Origin: Neocallimastix lanati (nom. inval.)
Lineage: Eukaryota > Neocallimastigomycota > Neocallimastigomycetes > Neocallimastigales > Neocallimastigaceae
Direction: 5' to 3'
Assembly (NCBI GenBank): GCA_016946835.1
Contig: JACVTC010000102.1
Span: 569,501 to 633,500 of the forward strand
DNA length: 64,000 nucleotides
This document shows, piece by piece, positions 23,273-33,415 of the stretch. The translations under genes and the position numbers were made by a program. The notes under the pieces were generated by a model. That model was not told where the DNA came from and searched no databases. It saw only the letters and a program-made list of their open reading frames with translations. Within the stretch, counting starts at the first letter, position 1. Every line of letters begins with the position of its first letter.

Positions 23273-24285
23273 TGTAATAGCTATACTAAAACTAAAATTA
23301 ATTAATATAACTATTATCTACAATTTTAATATTATTTTTACATAATATTAAAATTGAGAAAATAAAATTAAAAAAAAAAATAAAAATTATACTTAATTTT
23401 ACAGAGTTTATTATAAGTAAATATAACAAACAATAACCAAGCAACGGCAGAATAGTAGTTGAAAATATTCTTTAAAAAAAAAACCTTTTATGATTAATAA
23501 CAGTTTTTTTTTGATATATAAATAAAAAAAATTTATTTTATTTGTTATTATTTATTATATTTTCTTAAAATAATAACTCTTGATTTCTCAAAGAGAATTC
23601 AAGAGTCCTATTTATATTTTTTAAAAAATTAATCGGTTAAATAAATTTGTTTTCTAATCTTAACAAAAAATCTATTTAGGAAAAGATTAGAAGAAAAACC
23701 TAAATAGTTTTTCGATCAATATTCTAATCATATTGATCATCGTATAATTAAAGAAAACCTATTTGTTAGGAAAAACATTAATTACCGATTTTCTAATTTA
23801 ATTATTAAAATATTAAATATTGATAGGATAGGAATTAAAAAAAAGATTTTTTTTTTTTTATTTAAAAAATAAAGATTAAATAATATGATAGATTAGATAC
23901 ATTTATAGTTTATAATACATTATAAAATACATAATTCATTTTAATTAAAATAAATAATATTTTTATGGTAAAATATTAAATACAAATTTACATAATTTTT
24001 TGTAAAAATTCTATTTAAATGAATAATAATAATAAGTAAATAAATTTTATATTATTTATATAAATGTATAAATTATAATATGTAAATAAATTTAGATCAA
24101 TGTATGAAAATATAACTATTAAATAAATTTATAAGTTAAAATCAATGAATATATTAATTATTATTTAAATAAATATTTTTTTAAAAATAATTATTATTTT
24201 ATAAATAATTATAAATTATTAATTATTTTTCATTAATTATAAGAAATATTAATTATTCATTATTGAATAATTATGATTTCTTACA
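23273..24285 (-). repeat. 5' LTR of element 2, with promoter
   Basis: Second LTR copy, 1013 bp. Minus-strand TATAAATA lies at 23616-23609 and is followed by an inverted repeat (CTCTTGAATTCTC / GAGAAATCAAGAG) and then AAGAGTTATTAT at 23581-23570, the likely 5' end of the transcript. Confidence 0.92.
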
Positions 24286-24291
24286 TCTTCA

Positions 24292-24601
24292 TGTTAAGGT
24301 TTTAGAGAATTAAATAAAAATAAAGTAAGGAAACACAAATTTTATTTATTTATTTATTATTTTTATTTATAAATTTATTTGATTTTATTTGATTTGATGA
24401 TATTTAAAAATTAGTAGCAAAATTTACAACTATTTATACTTTTTTTTTCAAGGCATAAAAGTTGTTCTTGCCACTAAATTACATTTTATTATTATTTTTC
24501 TTTTTATATATAAAAACTATTAAATTTAAATTGATTTTTATAATCAATTATATAAAATTTAATTATAACAATATAAATAAAATACATTTATAATATTAAT
24601 A

Positions 24602-24653
<52 letters not shown>

Positions 24654-25140
24654 CTATCTAAAATATTACTAATAAGAATTTATTTAATTGGCTAAAATTT
24701 TTATTACAATCTGTTAAAATATTCAAATAAAAATAAAAATACTATTCTAATATAAAGGTTTTTAATAAAATAAAATATTTTTCAATATAAAATAAAACAT
24801 TTCGATATAAAATTTTATAATAAAAGTTAAAATATAATATATAAATTTTTAATTATCAATATATAAAAATATTATTAATACAAATTTTCATTATTAATAT
24901 AAAAATAAAAAAATAAGATTTATTATTAAAATTGTTAATATAAGTTTTAAATATATAAAAATATTACTATTAATATAAGATTTAATATAAAAATTATAAA
25001 GTTTAATATAATTTTTGATCTAATTTTTAATCTTTGAATTTAAAAATTTATTAAAGTACAAAAATAATAATGTACACATAATGTATTAGAAATAAATCGT
25101 AGATTTAATTAAGAATGCATTATTTAGTACATTCTTATCA
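24292..25140 (-). repeat. 3' LTR of element 3
   Basis: TGTTAAGG...TTATCA on the plus strand. The copy at 31453-32300 matches throughout, including a long T-run. Confidence 0.95.
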
Positions 25141-25158
25141 AGATGCCCCGACGAAGAC

Positions 25159-28100
25159 TCAAGCTTCTCTGTAAGCGGAGTTAAACTTTACTAAATTTTT
25201 AAAATGAACATTCCTATCGAGTTGTTTCCCAGTTTTCTGATCGATTAAGGTTGCCGTGTTGAATTGAATTTTTAAAATTTTAAATGGTCCATTGTAATAT
25301 GGTTCTAGCTTAGTGCGGCTAAAGTTTCTAACAAGAACAAGATCACCAGCTTTTAATTCTTTTCCTTTTTTCATACTTATTTGTTCTTCTCGTCTTGTTG
25401 CCCAATACTTGTTAGCATTCTTCACATTTTCGCATGCTTCTCTAGTCCATTGATAATGACGAACAAATTTTTCCATTAAAATTTCATCATACGATTTACC
25501 TGCATTTTCAATTGTTCTTATGGCTATATCATAAGGCTGTTGGTCTTCTCTTCCATATACTAATTCAAAACTAGAATGTCCGGTAGCTGTGTTTTTGGTA
25601 GTTCGAAGTGCCCATAAAGCAGAAGGTAAAACTTCATCCCAATCTTGATTTTTCCTTCCTAATAAACGAAGTAATTTTCCAATTTCTTTATTTCGGTTTT
25701 CAGTGAGACCATTGGATTCAGGGTGATAGGTAGCTATGAATTTTACATAAACATCATAAAGATCAAGAAAGATTTTAGTCATATCAGAAGTGAATTGGAC
25801 TCCATTATCTGTAGTAATAACTTGAGGCACACCATGTCTTGCAAAAACGTTTATTAAAAATTTAATTATATCAGAGGAAGTTATGTTTTCAGTGGGTTCG
25901 GCTTCAACCCATTTGGTAAAGTAATCAACAGTTACTATAATATATTGATTATTATTTCTTGTTTTTGGTAACGGTCCTATAATATCTAATCCTAAATGCA
26001 CAAAGGGACCCTCCACTTTAGTTGGATGGTTTTCGGTTGGTTCTGGATATGGTTGAGGACGATTTAATTGGCATTTTTCACAATTACTAACAATTCTTTT
26101 GATATCTTTAATCATATGATTCCAATAAAAGTTTTTCTTAAGTCTTTGATATGTTTTGTAATATCCTTCGTGGCCAATATTATGAGCTTCTAAAATTAAT
26201 TTAAACCTTTCATTTTCGTCCGTTATTAATTTTCTATAATTTCCATTGTCGATAAAGTAATCTTCACCATCAATAACAGTAAACTTTTCATTAATAAATT
26301 CCTTTATAACCTTAGATAATAATTCTTCATTATTTCCATTAGTAATTTTTGTTAATAATATCTTTCTCTCTTCCTTACTTTTCATTCTTGAAAGAGCATC
26401 AGCTAACACATTCTTTTTGCCTGATTCATATTTTATATTAATTCCAAGCATACTAGCGGTTAGACACCATCTTGTTTGCCTTGCATTCAAAGGTTCTTTA
26501 TTCTTAAATAAACCAACTAATGGTTTATGATCTGTGTAAATAGTTGTAGGTAATGGATTTCCTTCAATATAAGATTTAAATTTAGTCATACAGTAAAATA
26601 AAGCTGTTCCTTCCAAATCTGTGATACCATAATTCTTTTCAGTTTTCTTCAAACTTCTACTTATAAAGTGTATTGGATGCTCCTTACCGGTTTCTTCTTC
26701 TTTTTGTAAAAGAACTCCACCAATTCCATTATACGAAGCATCAGTTCTAATGATAAAAGGTTTGTCAAATGACGGAAATTTTAGAATAGGTGCATTGATT
26801 AATTTTTCTTTTAGGAGTTCAAAGCTTTCTTGTTGTTCTTTATTCCATTCATATTTAGTATTCTTTTTCAATAATTTACATAAAGGTGAGGTAATTTGAG
26901 CATATTTAGGGATAAAGTCACGATAATACCCTATTGCTCCTAGAAATGATCTTAATTCATGAATTGATGAAGGGGCTTCCCACTTCTTAATAGCTGTTAT
27001 TTTACTTTCCATGGGACTTAATCCTTTAGTAGTAAGTTTGTGACCTAATACATCAACTTCAGTTTGAAGAAAATGGCACTTTTCAATATTAATTTTTAAC
27101 TTGTTTTCTTTAAATACTTCTAATACTTGTTTAATATGAATTAAATGTTCTTCGATACTTTTTGAATAGATCAAAACATCATCAATAAATACATAAACAA
27201 ATTCACCAATAAAAGGGAATAAAATTTTATTCATTTCTCTTTGGAAGGTTGAGGGAGCTCCAGTAAGTCCAAAAGGCATAACCTTAAATTGATAATTTCC
27301 AAACTTAGTAGTGAAAGTGGTTACTTCAACGCTTTCTTCATCCATTAAGATTTGGTGAAAACCAGAAAATAAATCAAGAGTTGTAAATATTTTAGATCCT
27401 CCGAGACTATCAAAAATTTCATCTATATATGGAACTGAATAAGAATCTTTTTCTGTCATATCATTGACTTTTCGGTAGTCAATACACAAGCGCCACTTTC
27501 CATTGTGTTTTAGAATGAGTACTACTGGAGATGACCATTCTGAACAGGATGGTTCTATCAATCCTTTCTTAATAAGCTTTGTAAGTTCTTCTTTTAAGAT
27601 ATCTGATTTTAATTTAGTTAACCTATAACTTCTTAATTTTACTGGCTTTGCATTTGCTTTCAAACGGATCTTATGTGGTGAAAGTTTAGAAGGAGTTAGT
27701 TCTTCTGTTGAAGTGGCAACTATGTCAATCATTTCTTTGAGAATTTTAATAATTTGTTCTTTATAATCTTTATTTAAGGTACTTAAAAATTCATCACTCT
27801 CAATAAATTCCATTGGAGTTAATTCCTTTATAATTTCCTTTTCATTATTCGTTTCTTTAACTTTTCTAATAGTGCAAATTATACTTTCTTCATCATAATA
27901 TTGATTATTTATTTTAGCTATTTCTTCGTATTCACTTTCTGACAAAAGTTTACATAAACTGTTTAAGGTCGGATGAATAAATAAACAATGATCGATTTGA
28001 GTTTTAAAGTTTATTAACATATCATAAAATGAGTCTTCTTTCTCAATAATTCTAAAGTCCGCATTAAATTCATAATTATTAATTTTTACTGGTAATTGAA

Positions 28101-28974
28101 CAATAATTCCTTCCGAGTATTCTTCATCTTGTGTTGCTAGTTGGATTCTTCCACGACTTTTTCCAACTGTTTCATATTCACCAGGTAATTTATCAAAATA
28201 CTGCTTAGTAACGATGCTTAGGTTACTACAAGAATCAATTAAAAGTTTTCCTAGTACTCCGTCAACACTTGCATCAACCATTGCTAAGTCTTCTTCGGCT
28301 ACTTCATTACTTTTACTTATGTAGCTATGATCATAGTTATTCACTAATAAAGTTCGTGCTATTACATTGTCTACAGTTCCAATTATTTTAGATTTTTCTA
28401 ACTTTAAACCTTGAGTTAATTGTGAACGAATTTTCGGACATGCATTCAAGAGTTGACCTATCGTAATACTGGATTTAAGATTATTTAAATCATCCATAAT
28501 ATTGTAAGGTTCTTTATTATTCATCATTTTGATATTCCTTTTTACTAACTGAGTATTTTCATTATTAGTTTCTTTAGTTTTTGTTGAAATTAATTTTTCC
28601 AAAGTATTAGTTTTATTTTGTTGATTATCTTTATTCATTTCTATATCTTCTATTTCATTATCGATTACAAGTATATCTTCAGATTCAACTTTTTTCTTTC
28701 CTTTTGATGAATAATTGTTGTTTTCTTCTTTACTTTCTCTTACTCTTGTTATATTTCTTAATTCCTTTTCTTTTTGTTTTTCTTTGTTAATATTTGGTTG
28801 AGTTAAAATTGAAGGAAGTATTTGATTTTTATAAACTTTATTTGGTTTATTATGTAGCTCATTTTCTTTCTTCTTTCTTAAAGCAGGAGTTGCGAAAGGA
28901 CGTGGATTATCTTTTAAACTTTTATGTACTTTCTTGGAATTATTTTCTTCCTTTTCGCTGTTATTATCATTCAT
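25159..28974 (-). CDS. Element 3 Pol polyprotein
   Basis: 1271-residue open frame. After a charged Lys/Asn/Glu-rich N-terminus come a retropepsin-like domain (VDASVDGVLGKLLID region), RT (KWRLCIDYRKVND, FTTLDLFSGFHQILM, PFGLTGAPSTFQREM, YVFIDDVLIYSK), RNase H (RTDASYNGIGGVLLQ, YTDHKPLVGLF, DALSRMKS), integrase HHCC (HNIGHEGYYKTYQRLKK ... CEKCQLNRP), DDE core (LGLDIIGPLP, TTDNGVQFTSDM, PESNGLTENRNKEIG) and a GPF-type C-terminus (LEPYYNGPFKILKIQ, DRNVHFKNLVKF). It makes the cDNA and inserts it. Gag lies just upstream in another frame. The frame looks whole. Confidence 0.95.
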   Translation of the reverse strand: MNDNNSEKEENNSKKVHKSLKDNPRPFATPALRKKKENELHNKPNKVYKNQILPSILTQPNINKEKQKEKELRNITRVRESKEENNNYSSKGKKKVESEDILVIDNEIEDIEMNKDNQQNKTNTLEKLISTKTKETNNENTQLVKRNIKMMNNKEPYNIMDDLNNLKSSITIGQLLNACPKIRSQLTQGLKLEKSKIIGTVDNVIARTLLVNNYDHSYISKSNEVAEEDLAMVDASVDGVLGKLLIDSCSNLSIVTKQYFDKLPGEYETVGKSRGRIQLATQDEEYSEGIIVQLPVKINNYEFNADFRIIEKEDSFYDMLINFKTQIDHCLFIHPTLNSLCKLLSESEYEEIAKINNQYYDEESIICTIRKVKETNNEKEIIKELTPMEFIESDEFLSTLNKDYKEQIIKILKEMIDIVATSTEELTPSKLSPHKIRLKANAKPVKLRSYRLTKLKSDILKEELTKLIKKGLIEPSCSEWSSPVVLILKHNGKWRLCIDYRKVNDMTEKDSYSVPYIDEIFDSLGGSKIFTTLDLFSGFHQILMDEESVEVTTFTTKFGNYQFKVMPFGLTGAPSTFQREMNKILFPFIGEFVYVFIDDVLIYSKSIEEHLIHIKQVLEVFKENKLKINIEKCHFLQTEVDVLGHKLTTKGLSPMESKITAIKKWEAPSSIHELRSFLGAIGYYRDFIPKYAQITSPLCKLLKKNTKYEWNKEQQESFELLKEKLINAPILKFPSFDKPFIIRTDASYNGIGGVLLQKEEETGKEHPIHFISRSLKKTEKNYGITDLEGTALFYCMTKFKSYIEGNPLPTTIYTDHKPLVGLFKNKEPLNARQTRWCLTASMLGINIKYESGKKNVLADALSRMKSKEERKILLTKITNGNNEELLSKVIKEFINEKFTVIDGEDYFIDNGNYRKLITDENERFKLILEAHNIGHEGYYKTYQRLKKNFYWNHMIKDIKRIVSNCEKCQLNRPQPYPEPTENHPTKVEGPFVHLGLDIIGPLPKTRNNNQYIIVTVDYFTKWVEAEPTENITSSDIIKFLINVFARHGVPQVITTDNGVQFTSDMTKIFLDLYDVYVKFIATYHPESNGLTENRNKEIGKLLRLLGRKNQDWDEVLPSALWALRTTKNTATGHSSFELVYGREDQQPYDIAIRTIENAGKSYDEILMEKFVRHYQWTREACENVKNANKYWATRREEQISMKKGKELKAGDLVLVRNFSRTKLEPYYNGPFKILKIQFNTATLIDQKTGKQLDRNVHFKNLVKFNSAYREA

Positions 28975-29156
28975 TTTTCTTTTTATAGCATTTATAATGA
29001 TATTATCCTCACTTTCAGTTGTGTCACTAAAATCAGATTCTTCAGATTCTTTATTAAAGGAATTATTATCAATTGGGGTATTCTTGGTAAAAGTATTATT
29101 TTGTAAATTATTTAATGAAGCTATTGTTTTGTCATTGGGAGTGCTTCTGCTCCCAT

Positions 29157-30062
29157 TTAGAAGTTTAAAGACTTTTTGGAATATATTTCTTTTTTATTTT
29201 TTTCCATAATCTTATTTAATTGAGGGCAATAGTATGAGTAATGACCTTCTTCCTTACAGAAGAAGCAAGTTTTAACAGATAAATTTCTCATTTTCTGGGT
29301 TGATTCTTCTATAATATCTTGAGGTTTCAGTTTATTATTTGTTTGACTTGTTTGGAAAGTTTCGTTTCTTCTTTTAGGATAAAGTCTTGAAGTAGTACTG
29401 TTTTGATTATTTTGATTATGCTGGGAATTATTAACATTATAGGTATTAATATTATTGTTCCTTACAGAAAGTCTATCTACTTTCTCGGCAATTTTGAAAG
29501 CTTTCTCCATACTTATATCATCTTTAAGGGATAATTTCTTCCAGGCTTCATAATTATTTTGAATAGAGTCAATATAATCTAGTACACCAATGCGCTTTCT
29601 TCTCTTTTTATCAAGTTTAGTGTACAAAGTTCTATATCTTACATTAAAGTCTTTAATCTTTTCGTTTCTTTTAATTCGCATTGCACGAAGTTCTTTAAGA
29701 AGTAAATTTTGGTCTTCTTTAATACCGTAAAAATTTTCAAGACTTGAAATAATTTTTTCAAGAGAAGGAAATTTATCATCATCAACATTTTCTTCTTCAT
29801 CATCTTCTTCTTCATCTGATGAATCATCACTTTCATCATCACTATCTTCTCCCAAATCTTCAATAACGCGTTGTACTTCACCAGAGCTGGTAAGTAAACA
29901 AGCATTAAATATTGTTTCCGGATCTGTGATACCTTGTATCTTGATCCAAAGTTTTAATTCAGTAGCCCAGGACTTTATATCTAAATTGTCCTTGCTAAGC
30001 TTCACTATGTCTCGTAATTCTTTCTTTAATTCTTTAAAACTTAAAGTACTTTTAGTAGACAT
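29157..30062 (-). CDS. Element 3 Gag
   Basis: 301-residue structural protein of the virus-like particle. The N-terminal half holds a helical retrotransposon gag core (SFKELKKELRDIVKL, IKSWATELKLWIKIQG), then a Asp/Glu/Ser-rich linker (about residues 73-97), a second helical block with FNVRYRTLYTKL, and a C-terminal CCHC zinc knuckle CFFCKEEGHYSYYC for RNA binding. Its first ATG is preceded by a leader with tandem hairpins. Pol follows in a different frame about 180 bases on. Confidence 0.93.
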   Translation of the reverse strand: MSTKSTLSFKELKKELRDIVKLSKDNLDIKSWATELKLWIKIQGITDPETIFNACLLTSSGEVQRVIEDLGEDSDDESDDSSDEEEDDEEENVDDDKFPSLEKIISSLENFYGIKEDQNLLLKELRAMRIKRNEKIKDFNVRYRTLYTKLDKKRRKRIGVLDYIDSIQNNYEAWKKLSLKDDISMEKAFKIAEKVDRLSVRNNNINTYNVNNSQHNQNNQNSTTSRLYPKRRNETFQTSQTNNKLKPQDIIEESTQKMRNLSVKTCFFCKEEGHYSYYCPQLNKIMEKNKKEIYSKKSLNF

Positions 30063-30243
30063 TTCGTTTTTAGTTAATAATTTTTTTATTGTAAATTAAC
30101 GAGGTTATTAAATACGAATAAATTTGAAAGTCCAACTTTAAAAATATAATTTAACAAGTAATTTAATATCGAATCAAATTTTAAAACAATATATCTTAGT
30201 AATTTTTGAAAATAATAATTTTATTTGCTTTCTTTAGTAAGTA

Positions 30244-30434
30244 TAAGCTCGAAATCCTTATCGACAACTTAGTAGAAATTATAAAGCACGAGGTTCTTTT
30301 CGACTACTTTTTTAAGAATAATTTTAAGTTCGAAATCTTTATCGACAACTTAATAGAATAATTTTAAGTTCGAAATCTTTATCGACAACTTAATAGAATA
30401 TTTTTCAAGCTCGAAATCTTTATCGACCACTTGA
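30244..30434 (-). repeat. Leader hairpin array of element 3
   Basis: Five hairpin units at 30244-30271, 30283-30310, 30324-30353, 30364-30393 and 30405-30434. Each has an outer stem that differs between units but keeps pairing (TAAG/CTTA, AAAG/CTTT, TTAAGTT/AACTTAA twice, TCAAG/CTTGA). A 2-base bulge and a near-constant inner TCGA/TCGA pair with a short loop follow. They lie between the PBS and gag in the transcript leader. Confidence 0.75.
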
Positions 30435-31429
30435 ATTTTGTAATTTAGTATATTTGTAGTAATAAATTTAGAAGCAAAGTTTTATTTATTATTTTCACCT
30501 TTCAAAAATTTTTCTTTTTAAACGATAAATATTGTATTGTTATAGCTAATAAAATTATTAATTAATTATAATTATTAAATACAAAAAAATAATCTTTATT
30601 GTCGTACAATCTGATAGTACACACTGTCTGACGTGCAGCTTACCTAATGGTGTCATGCCACGCGTGTGCCACGATTACTATATTCAATATAAAATATAGC
30701 AGTTCAGAGCCCACTAGCCCAATTACTATGTAGGATAAACTTAATCCGATAATCTATGTACGGAATAAAAAAATTTTAAAAGTATTCAATAATATTTTTA
30801 TTAACTAATAAAAATTAACTAAAAACACAATATTTTCAAAGTAAATTAAGATTCTATTACAGGAATTATATAACAAATAAAGTACCAGTAATAAAAAAAA
30901 ATAAAAAAAATTTAAATGGCGAAGTTAGCCAAAGTCTGATACTTTATATAATAAAGTGCCTTATAACTAGCACAAAGAAAAGTAAAAAAAATTATATAAA
31001 AAAAACAATCTTACGCCTTCGGTGACGTAAGCTCCTTATTCGCCAGTGCTTGGAAAGTACCCGCACCTTCGTGTGTTGAAACGTTGAAGGTTGAACTATT
31101 ATTACCGGGTCGGTAACCAAATACCTTCGTCTACTTTCCAATTAATCTCCAAATTAACTACTATTCAATAACCTACTATGAATAGAGTTAATTTGTTGCT
31201 ATCTGAGAATACACTGTGTATGAGCTCTATCCGCTCCTTGTTATAATTTTACAAAATTTGTTTTTTTAGAATCTTAATTTTACTTATTTAAAAAAAATTT
31301 TTTTTATATATATATATCAAACAAGCGCCATGGGTTAATCAAAGGATTAACGACTTACTTGTTTATCAATATAAAATAAAAAAAAATTAAAAAAAAATCT
31401 ATGTTATTTACTATTATTTCTATTTAATT
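30435..31429 (-). other. Untranslated leader of element 3
   Basis: Non-coding and less AT-rich than its surroundings, especially 30600-30740 and 31015-31245, with several short inverted repeats. It lies between the PBS and the hairpin array, so it is most likely the 5' untranslated leader. Confidence 0.6.
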
Positions 31430-31446
31430 CCCCGATATCTCCACCA
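31430..31446 (-). promoter_or_regulatory. tRNA-type primer-binding site of element 3
   Basis: Coding strand TGGTGGAGATATCGGGG, six bases inside the 5' LTR. The complement ends in CCA, as a tRNA 3' end must. The identical 17 bases occur at the same place in element 4 (40172-40188). Which tRNA it matches cannot be told from this window. Confidence 0.85.
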
Positions 31447-31452
31447 TATAAA

Positions 31453-31762
31453 TGTTAAGGTTTTAGAGAATTAAATAAAAATAAAGTAAGGAAACACAAA
31501 TTTTATTTATTTATTTATTATTTTTATTTATAAATTTATTTGATTTTATTTGATTTGATGATATTTAAAAATTAGTAGCAAAATTTACAACTATTTATAC
31601 TTTTTTTTTCAAGGCATAAAAGTTGTTCTTGCCACTAAATTACATTTTATTATTATTTTTCTTTTTATATATAAAAACTATTAAATTTAAATTGATTTTT
31701 ATAATCAATTATATAAAATTTAATTATAACAATATAAATAAAATACATTTATAATATTAATA

Positions 31763-31813
<51 letters not shown>

Positions 31814-32300
31814 CTATCTAAAATATTACTAATAAGAATTTATTTAATTGGCTAAAATTTTTATTACAATCTGTTAAAATATTCAAATAAAAATAAAAAT
31901 ACTATTCTAATATAAAGGTTTTTAATAAAATAAAATATTTTTCAATATAAAATAAAACATTTCGATATAAAATTTTATAATAAAAGTTAAAATATAATAT
32001 ATAAATTTTTAATTATCAATATATAAAAATATTATTAATACAAATTTTCATTATTAATATAAAAATAAAAAAATAAGATTTATTATTAAAATTGTTAATA
32101 TAAGTTTTAAATATATAAAAATATTACTATTAATATAAGATTTAATATAAAAATTATAAAGTTTAATATAATTTTTGATCTAATTTTTAATCTTTGAATT
32201 TAAAAATTTATTAAAGTACAAAAATAATAATGTACACATAATGTATTAGAAATAAATCGTAGATTTAATTAAGAATGCATTATTTAGTACATTCTTATCA
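31453..32300 (-). repeat. 5' LTR of element 3
   Basis: Matches 24292-25140. A minus-strand TATAAATA box lies at 31599-31592 within AAAAGTATAAATAG. Confidence 0.95.
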
Positions 32301-32310
32301 TTCAGTTAGT

Positions 32311-32371
32311 AAAATTAGAACTTTGGTTCAATGGTTAGTTACATTGACCATGACCAATACTTCATGGGTTC
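32311..32371 (+). other. Partial tRNA-like segment of family T LTR
   Basis: Sequence from AACTTTGGTTCAATGG to CATGGGTTC is identical to 46102-46162. It stops where element 4 begins, in the middle of the B-box-like motif. Confidence 0.6.
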
Positions 32372-33392
32372 GTTATGGCTCGAGGAATTCAAAAAAAAAA
32401 AAAAATTATATAATATTAAAACACAAAAAAAAATTTTATTCTTTCACAATAATTTTTATTTATTTATTATATTTTTATTTTAATTTTATTATTATTTTTA
32501 TTTATTTATTTTATTTTTATTTTATTTTTATTATTATTTTTATTTATTTATTTTATTTTTATTTTATTTTTATTATTATTTTTATTTATTTTTATTTATT
32601 TTTTTTTTTATTTATTTATTTTTATTATTTCTATTTTTTTTTTCTTTTTTTTTCTCTCCCCCCTAAAAAGGGGTTCCAAGGTAGTCAATTTATATCTTTT
32701 TGAAGATATAAAAGTAGCAAAGCCTCTGGAAGTAGTTGAAGAGATGGAAAAACAATAGATTTTTAAATCTTATTGATTATTTCCTTATTGTAATAAATAG
32801 AAATTTTATTATTTCCTAATATTCAAATTATCCAAAATAAATCTATAATATAAAAGATGCATTATAGATAAGAATTAAACAAAAAAAAAGAGAAGCAGTA
32901 TTACAATAAAATTGAATACTTTAACTTAATTTTGATACTAATTTAATATGTAATCTTATATATTAATTTGAATGAAATAATAGAAAATAAAATACATTTA
33001 TTAATATATGAAAAATCTTTTACAATTTTAAATACAGAAAATTTTATTTTATTTATTTCTTTCATTTCAATTATTTATTAATTCGAAAGACAGAAATATT
33101 GATAAAGTTATTTAAGTTGTTTATATACAGGAATTATTCCTTATTTAGAAAAATAATACTAAAAGTAATTAGTACTATGTTATTGCTAAACTCTCATAAA
33201 TTTAATTTACCTTTATAAGGAATGAACATAAATTTAAATTAAATTTTATGTATAAACTTAAATTTTCAGATCAAATAATATAGTAAAATTATTAATGTAA
33301 AGAATACATAAATTTATTAATATTTTAAAAATCACCTTGACTATATTAAAAGGTTTTTAATAAGAATCAATTTATTACTTCATTCTTTATCA
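32372..33392 (-). repeat. 3' LTR of element 4
   Basis: GTTATGGCTCGAGG...TTTATCA. It contains a pyrimidine-rich TTTTATTTATTT tract (32440-32650) and a CCCCTAAAAAGGGG hairpin (about 32657-32672), both repeated in the 5' LTR. Confidence 0.9.
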
Positions 33393-33415
33393 CGATGCCC
33401 CCGCTAAGACTCAAG

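Larger units (their letters stand above)
17738..24285 (-). mobile_element. Tf1-like Ty3 chromovirus (element 2)
   Basis: Complete-looking LTR element on the minus strand: LTRs at 17738-18767 and 23273-24285, TSD TCTTC at 17733-17737 and 24286-24290. The LTRs are near-identical apart from A/T-run length, which indicates a recent insertion. One long frame encodes gag remainder, protease, RT, RNase H and integrase. The 5' gag part is replaced by long T-runs (22950-23055), so the element looks incomplete at its 5' coding end. The PBS is not tRNA-like but matches its own LTR. Confidence 0.9.
24292..32300 (-). mobile_element. Ty3/gypsy element 3, looks whole
   Basis: Minus-strand element with LTRs at 24292-25140 (849 bp) and 31453-32300 (848 bp) that look essentially identical, so the insertion is young. 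It is flanked by the 4 bp TTCA (24288-24291 and 32301-32304). Order in its own direction: LTR, tRNA-type PBS, about 1.4 kb structured leader, gag, pol, polypurine tract (GGGGCAT), LTR. Gag and pol both look open, in different frames. Confidence 0.93.

Noticed and set aside
30244-30434. CRISPR-like array
   Set aside because: The repeats are short hairpins without unique spacers, in a eukaryotic retrotransposon leader with covarying stems.
32275-32703. Phe/Tyr/Ile-rich frame (and its copy at 40137-40598) as a membrane protein
   Set aside because: It is a translation of the T-rich simple repeat inside the element 4 LTRs.
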